DNA from: Struthio camelus
Lineage: Eukaryota > Chordata > Aves > Struthioniformes > Struthionidae
Direction: 5' to 3'
Assembly: GCF_040807025.1 (NCBI RefSeq)
Contig: NC_090942.1
Span: forward strand, 205,862,640-205,926,639
DNA: 64,000 nt
Below the pieces are notes generated by a model. It saw only the letters and a list, made by a program, of their open reading frames with translations, was not told the origin of the DNA and searched no databases. Positions 59,201-64,000 of the stretch are shown piece after piece; position 1 is the stretch's first letter, and every line of letters begins with the position of its first letter. The position numbers and the translations under genes were made by a program.

Positions 59201-62200
59201 GCTTGTAAAATGAGGAAGAAAATATTGAGGAAGCAGGTCAGAGCTCAGCACACATTGATGAGACATGAGGGCATTGAGTGTGTCTCCCATGCCACACAGG
59301 TGATTCACAGCTCTGATTTTTATGTGTGTGTGAAAATGCTGCTTATCTGTGTGTTAATTTCCCTTATGTTTTTCTGAAATGCAGTTCTTGAGACTGAGGG
59401 TTGGCTGTACCTCTTTGATTCCAAAGCGGAATTGGACTTCAGCTGTTAATGTCTGTGGAGAGACATTGCTAGTCTTTGGATGAAGTTTTTTTAGCCTGAA
59501 ACAATAGTTTGGGTTGGGGAGGATGATGAAAAACATTACCCTGTTGAAGTAGATGCACTTTTCTTCTTTCTTCTGATGATTTCTTTTCTTCTCTGGCTTC
59601 TAGCTCTGTATCTTTTTCCTGTATACTTTTTCATCAAATATAATCTGTCTCACCTACACACCCTGTTAAAAACTTGTCTATCTTAGGAATCTTTCCTATG
59701 TTGTTTTCTTCACCTAAATTGATTTAGGCTGTGATTCTGTGGGAGTTGAACTGATTGACTGACTTGCAGCTGTTGAAAAGGGGAGAACATTCTCATCCCT
59801 TGCAAACATTCTCTTTTGCATAAAAGGGTACAAGAGAGGGCAGTTCTTTGTCTTCATTATGACACTCAATGAAATTTTCCATAATCTACTTTATTCCCTA
59901 ACCTAACAGAAAACTACCCAGCTTTTTGATCTGCTAGTTTTCTGTCACGGTAGAGAGTTACAGCAGATCAGAGAAGTACCTGGTGGATACTGGTGATAGC
60001 AAAAGGTAAGCGGCAGGAACTTGCGGCCAGGGGCTAGGGGAGGGAGGATATTAGAGAGTCTGACTTCTTTGTGTCAGCTGTGGGGAGATGCTAAATTGGC
60101 TTGAAACATATTCTAGTACTGTATCATTTGCTCTATTCATCTTGATCTTGCAAATTCTTCCCATTCAAATACAGAAACATGTTAAATCTTTATACATTTT
60201 CCTAACAAAATGGGGCTTTGTCTTCACTGAGATTTCACAGTGTGTGAGCATATGCTAAAATGACCCAGCAATCTTGTATGTATTGTAAGTCTTTGTAGGA
60301 TTTTTTTTTTTCCTCCCCTAGTGTTGCTTGTAGATGGGGTTTTTTTTTAGATTTTTTTTTCCCTTTACGCTGCCCCAGGTACCAAATTATCCATCTAATC
60401 TACCCAAATGAATAATTTTTGAGTCCACCAAGCTCCTAAGGGATGATGGAACACTTTTCGTAAGTCATGTATCAAATGAAGTCATAGTGCTGACTTATGT
60501 CAAGGCTCCACAATATCCTTACAGGCTTAGTGCAGGGCATCTGATTATATTGACATTGCTCAGTCATAAGTCACAGATCAGTTGCTGTGTGTGCTGCTGT
60601 TTTGTAGTGAATGTCCATGCAGATGAAGTGTCTATAGTCAGTAAAAGCACTGGTTTGAGTCTCCTCGTTTCCCCTACACAATGGGTCTCCCTGCTAGTAA
60701 CGTTCTGGAATTTGTATTAATAACAGTACTTAACAATACATTAATAACAATACATTAATGTGGTTATCCTTGAAAAATTTGATCAGTAATGGATGGCCTG
60801 ATGCTGTCTAAAAAGGAAGTGTTAACAGAGCCCCCACAACAGACAATCTCAGCAGTATCTCAGGTATGCTCATCGTTTTAAAAAAAATTACTGTCATCTT
60901 TTTCGTTATTAAATCCTTCTCTTCAATTTTAAACCTAATTTTCAGCCTTTTAGAGAACTGAAATGCTATCATTTGAAACAATTGAACACTTTACCAGCTG
61001 CTTTCAGAAAAGGTCACAGAACATTTATAGAGTTTAAGGAAAAGATTGTCTGAGAGTTTTCTGGAAAGGTGTTACATGGAGGCAATGTGAGTAAATTGTT
61101 ACTAGCTGTGTGGAGTCACCAGAGCTCAATCAAAACTTCTAGACTGCATCCTCATTTACCTTTAAAATGAGGTTTAAACTTCTTTATCCTCCATGGTTAG
61201 ACTGAACATCTAGTTATGGCACATACCTATTCACATGTCAAAAGAACTTCCTAATTTTTTTTTTAAGGACTATGGTTTCTGCAAAGGACTTTCCTTAAAT
61301 AGTAGTCCTTTAAAAATCTATTTTTTTGTGTTTCTTCTGATATTTAGCGAACCAGCAGTGGTCCTTACAAACTGTCACTGAAAATTCTGGTCATAAATCA
61401 CTATGAAAGCCTAACATTAAGCAATTATGCTTTGTACTTGAAGTAATCTGTGTTACCAAGGATGGGATCCCACTTGCATATAAAAGTAAGCAGGAAAATT
61501 TTCAGGTAAGAGTGCTAGAGCAGAGCTAGATGCTCTGTTTTTAAAGGCTGCTTCCATTTGTATGAGGCCCATGGAGTGAGGCTGGGAATACCAATTTCTG
61601 TACTTGGAAAGACTCCTTGGCAAAGAAGGGAAATCCTTTGTTAACAACAACAACAAAAAAGAATCACAGTCTAATAAAGTTTTTCTATTTGTTTTTGTTA
61701 GTAGTAACAGGTCTTCACAAAAGCTCCTTTTTAGAAGACTCCAAAATTATGTCTGCCAGTGTCACTTTTTACCTGCAGTACACCTGAGGACACATGCATG
61801 CCAGTTCCAAGCTTAAGTGGTCTTGCAGCTGCTTGCAATAACTGAAACTGTATCTTGACAGAGGTTGAAAGCTTTTATGCCAGAATGTGCGCTGGACAAA
61901 TACAGATTGCCTGTGCTCTAGCCTCAGACACCAGGCTAATCGAAATATAAATAGTTTGTGTGGAATACAGAAGAGTATTCGTGGTCTTGCTCCGTTTTTC
62001 TTTATAGAGCTGTTGTATTGTTAGAGTGTTTATTTCAGATCGATCAACAGTAATCACTAATTCTCCTTTTCCTTTTATTTCTCTTCAATTAGAGCTTGGT
62101 TGTTGCCAATGGTGGTCTAGGTAATGGGATGAGCAGACACCAGCTACTCAGGATAGTAGAAGGATATGGATTGGTGGAAACACTCTTAATGCCACCGAAT

Positions 62201-63636
62201 AAACCATATTCATTTGTGAAATATGAGACAACAGAAGAAGCCAAGAAAGCCTTTGATGCCCTCAATGGGAAAGAAGTTGCACTGGAGGACTTCGGCCAAA
62301 ATATTGTTCTATATATTAATTTTGTGGAAAAAGGTATTGTTGTTCTGTTCACCTGTGAAACTTAATGAACAGTATTTCCCTTTGCTTTTGCTTCTTAGAG
62401 TGTAAATGTAGTTACAAACCCACTGATCTCTGTAAGTGGAGACAGAGAATAGAAACCAGAATCTAAGATACCTCACAAAAATATCCTTTTCTCCTTGTAT
62501 TTGATGACAGGATGCTCTGCTTTGGACTCCTTTATGCTTGGAGGCACAAGGAAGGAGGTGGTCATTTAGGTAGTTTCCAGACCATTCAGTGCTGCACATA
62601 AAGGTTTTGTGATTAAGGAGCTAAATTGGGATCCAGGAGATCTCAGGATAGTTCACTGGACTACTTCTGTGACCTTGACCTTGTGATCTCTTTCTCATCC
62701 CCAGGGAAGGAAAATAGGTACAATGAGATTTCTGCTTTTTTGCTCTCTCCAGCCTCTCTTTTGTGACTGACTGTTTTTAGGATAGGAACCCTCTTCCTAT
62801 GTCACTTTTCCTGTGAGTTTGTATAGTGTCTGGTGCAAAAAGGTTGATCTGTACGTTCTGTCAGACAATAGATATTTTTAATTAAAAAAAATTAGGACAG
62901 CTAGCTGAAGGCCTCTGGGTCAGCGGCATTTTCTGTTCAGATAGGTATAGCATTGTGGTCTTCCATATTTGATTCACACTGCTTCTCTGGGCATCAAATA
63001 TAAGAAATAACAAAGCATGTTTTTTCCCTGTTAATGGTAGTTGGAACATTAGAATTTCAGTGATATTCTGCTTGACAGCCAGACGCAGAGATGAATCACT
63101 GAAGTTAATACATAAATTTTACTGGAAGTTAAATGAAAGTTAAACTGAAATGCTGATAGAATCTCTCCTGAAATTACTGGAAAATTCTTAATCATTATTT
63201 TGGCAGAAAAACAGACGGTTTTGCATTTGGGAAGCGTGGAGTCTTATTGTCTTATGCATTAAAACATAAAGTGTTTTGTTTTATGCAGTATTTGGGTTTT
63301 ATCTTGTTTCATCATGTCAAAAAGGATCATTCATTCATCAAATCAGAAACCAGTCAAGGCTCTGTTGCATCCTTAAAGCAAATATTCTTATAGCTATACT
63401 GTATTCCTACAAATAGTAAATATTCCTATAGCTATAACCTATAGGGAACACATTGTCACTGTTTAGGGAAAATAAACCATATTCTCTTTTTCCATACACC
63501 CTAGTTTTTTGGAAGACTGCTGTACCTACAAACTTGCCTCCAGGCCTAACAGTAGTTGAAAAGATTATTTCTCCTGAGGAAGAAAGGAGGATGTTAGAAA
63601 TTATTGACTGGATAAAAGATGAAGATACTCAGAATG
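54388..63636 (+). CDS. ALKBH8: ALKBH8, tRNA wobble-uridine hydroxylase/methyltransferase (5' part)
   Basis: Spliced plus-strand gene; exons in the window are 54388-54405, 59156-59299, 62093-62333 and 63505-63636, all with GT-AG junctions and compatible phases. The joined product has about 178 residues: MAASSQ, a basic segment with [20 protein letters not shown], an RRM (about residues 55-134) and [15 protein letters not shown]...ISPEEE leading towards the AlkB dioxygenase domain. Human ALKBH8 is about 664 residues, so roughly three quarters, including the AlkB and methyltransferase domains, lie right of the window. Family knowledge: ALKBH8 with TRMT112 completes mcm5U and then makes mchm5U at wobble uridines, including that of selenocysteine tRNA. 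Confidence 0.96.
54406..59155 (+). other. ALKBH8 intron 1
   Basis: Intron of about 4.75 kb. It contains a 28-T run (56251-56278) and an A-rich tract (57973-58001). No further exon or recognisable transposon seen. Confidence 0.75.
56251..56278. repeat. Poly(T) tract of 28
   Basis: Uninterrupted T run followed by acag in ALKBH8 intron 1. It looks like a strong splice acceptor but nothing downstream supports an exon. Confidence 0.95.
59156..59299 (+). CDS. ALKBH8: ALKBH8 exon 2 (N-terminal basic segment)
   Basis: A 144-nt exon, acceptor ctcttccccag before 59156 and donor gtgattc at 59300. It encodes 48 codons: [18 protein letters not shown], then [20 protein letters not shown] and [10 protein letters not shown]. 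Human ALKBH8 reads KKFLRKQIKAKHTLLRHEG and IETVSYATQ here. Lining the two up without gaps places the human initiator Met over Val 12 of this protein (codon GTT at 59171). Confidence 0.95.
59300..62092 (+). other. ALKBH8 intron 2
   Basis: Intron of about 2.8 kb. It holds a two-copy 14-bp tandem repeat at 60731-60758 and T-rich tracts near 60300-60360. No exon found. Confidence 0.8.
60731..60758. repeat. Perfect 14-bp tandem duplication
   Basis: taacaatacattaa occurs twice in a row (60731-60744 and 60745-60758), with a degenerate third copy just before. Confidence 0.9.
62093..62333 (+). CDS. ALKBH8: ALKBH8 exon 3 (RNA recognition motif)
   Basis: A 241-nt exon, acceptor ctcttcaattag before 62093 and donor gtattgttg at 62334. 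It encodes 80 codons from [19 protein letters not shown] through [20 protein letters not shown] to [10 protein letters not shown], plus one base. This is the RRM of ALKBH8: SLVVANGG is the first-strand (RNP2-like) segment and YSFVKYET the RNP1-like segment. Human has [19 protein letters not shown] and [12 protein letters not shown]. The RRM helps bind substrate tRNA. Confidence 0.97.
62334..63504 (+). other. ALKBH8 intron 3
   Basis: Intron of about 1.2 kb. It contains a MIR-type SINE (about 62620-62860) and otherwise nothing recognised. Confidence 0.8.
62620..62860 (+). mobile_element. MIR-type SINE
   Basis: Text tgggatccaggagatctcag, then ttctgtgaccttgaccttgt, a gap, then aggaaaataggtacaatgag and gtatagtgtctggtgcaaa follows the order of MIR/CORE-SINE elements (5' part, core with tgtgaccttgggcaag, aaaatggggataat, then agtgcctggca). 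Confidence 0.65.
63505..63636 (+). CDS. ALKBH8: ALKBH8 exon 4 (start of the AlkB region)
   Basis: A 132-nt exon, acceptor atacaccctag before 63505 and donor gtgagc at 63637. It completes Val, adds 43 codons [40 protein letters not shown] and TQN, and leaves one base. Human ALKBH8 has [20 protein letters not shown] here. The segment links the RRM to the AlkB-type 2-oxoglutarate/Fe(II) dioxygenase domain, whose iron-binding residues are encoded further right. Confidence 0.96.
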
Positions 63637-63799
63637 GTGAGCAAAACCATACAAATCTAGACCTTTAAAATATTTTCACACTGGTATTTCCTACAGTTGC
63701 AGTTTGCAAGAAGTTTGCGTGTTGAAAGATGTGTTGTTTGAAATCATTGTGTATTTGTTCTTAGTATTTTAGAAATTGGGTCTTACGTTGTCTGTACTC

Positions 63800-64000
63800 C
63801 AGACAACGGGTCTGTACACTAATGCGCGCAGCATGGGGAATAAGCAGGAAGAGTTAGAGACCTGTGTGCGGTCTCAGGGCCGTGATCTCATTGCGGTTAC
63901 AGAGACGTGGTGGGATAGTTCACATGACTGGAATGCTGTCATGGATGGCTATGTGCTTTTTAGGAAAGACAGGCCAGGAAGGCGAGGTGATAGAGTTGCT
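63800..64000 (+). mobile_element. CR1 LINE, endonuclease region (runs off right edge)
   Basis: From 63812 to the window edge a 63-codon open frame reads LYTNARSMGNKQEELETCV, then RDLIAVTETWWDSSHDW, then VMDGYVLFRKDRPGRRGD. This is the start of the apurinic/apyrimidinic-type endonuclease of CR1 ORF2, including the catalytic-motif region around TETWW. No stop interrupts it so far. The element sits in ALKBH8 intron 4 in the same orientation as the gene. Its start near 63800 indicates 5' truncation shortly before the endonuclease. Confidence 0.93.

Noticed and set aside
1..64000. CRISPR arrays, bacterial operons, tRNA or rRNA genes
   Set aside because: No regularly spaced repeats, no prokaryotic gene packing, and no tRNA B-box or rRNA-like segments were found; the window is vertebrate nuclear DNA.

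Overview
This is a vertebrate nuclear window, most likely from a bird or at least an archosaur/sauropsid. Large introns with GT-AG splice sites, two CpG-island promoters, several CR1 LINE fragments (including one with an avian-type endonuclease reading frame) and a few old MIR-type SINEs support this. There is no operon-like gene packing, and most long open frames are chance ORFs in intron or CpG-island sequence.

Two conserved genes lie head to head. On the minus strand, about positions 1-39,850, is ELMOD1, an ELMO-domain GTPase-activating protein for ARF/ARL GTPases. I can follow ten coding exons by translation and splice sites: 24344-24360 (initiator), 13776-13921, 13593-13621, 12735-12832, 9733-9862, 6150-6283, 4832-4900, 4537-4560 (a 24-nt microexon), 1844-1894 and 189-322. 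A probable non-coding first exon ends at 39,820 in a CpG island. The C-terminal exon(s), about 57 codons, lie left of position 1. On the plus strand, from about 54,300 to the right edge, is the 5' part of ALKBH8, the tRNA wobble-uridine hydroxylase/methyltransferase. Its exons are 54388-54405, 59156-59299, 62093-62333 and 63505-63636. They encode the N-terminus, the RRM and the start of the AlkB region. The rest lies to the right. ELMOD1 next to ALKBH8 in divergent orientation matches the human 11q22.3 order, seen here in reverse.

Layout: 1-24,387 ELMOD1 coding exons and introns; 24,388-39,819 the long 5' intron; 39,190-40,330 ELMOD1 CpG island; about 40,330-54,200 intergenic, with a probable minus-strand retroviral LTR near 45.3-45.6 kb; 54,270-54,620 ALKBH8 CpG island; 54,406-64,000 ALKBH8 introns and exons. 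A CR1 element with an open endonuclease frame enters at the right edge in the same direction as ALKBH8.

The points most worth a second look are: the 24-nt ELMOD1 microexon, which toggles eight residues; a 9-nt-spaced alternative acceptor beside it; the apparent move of the ALKBH8 start codon into exon 1; a 47-bp near-perfect hairpin in ELMOD1 intron sequence; and the LTR remnant. I saw no convincing new multi-gene system.
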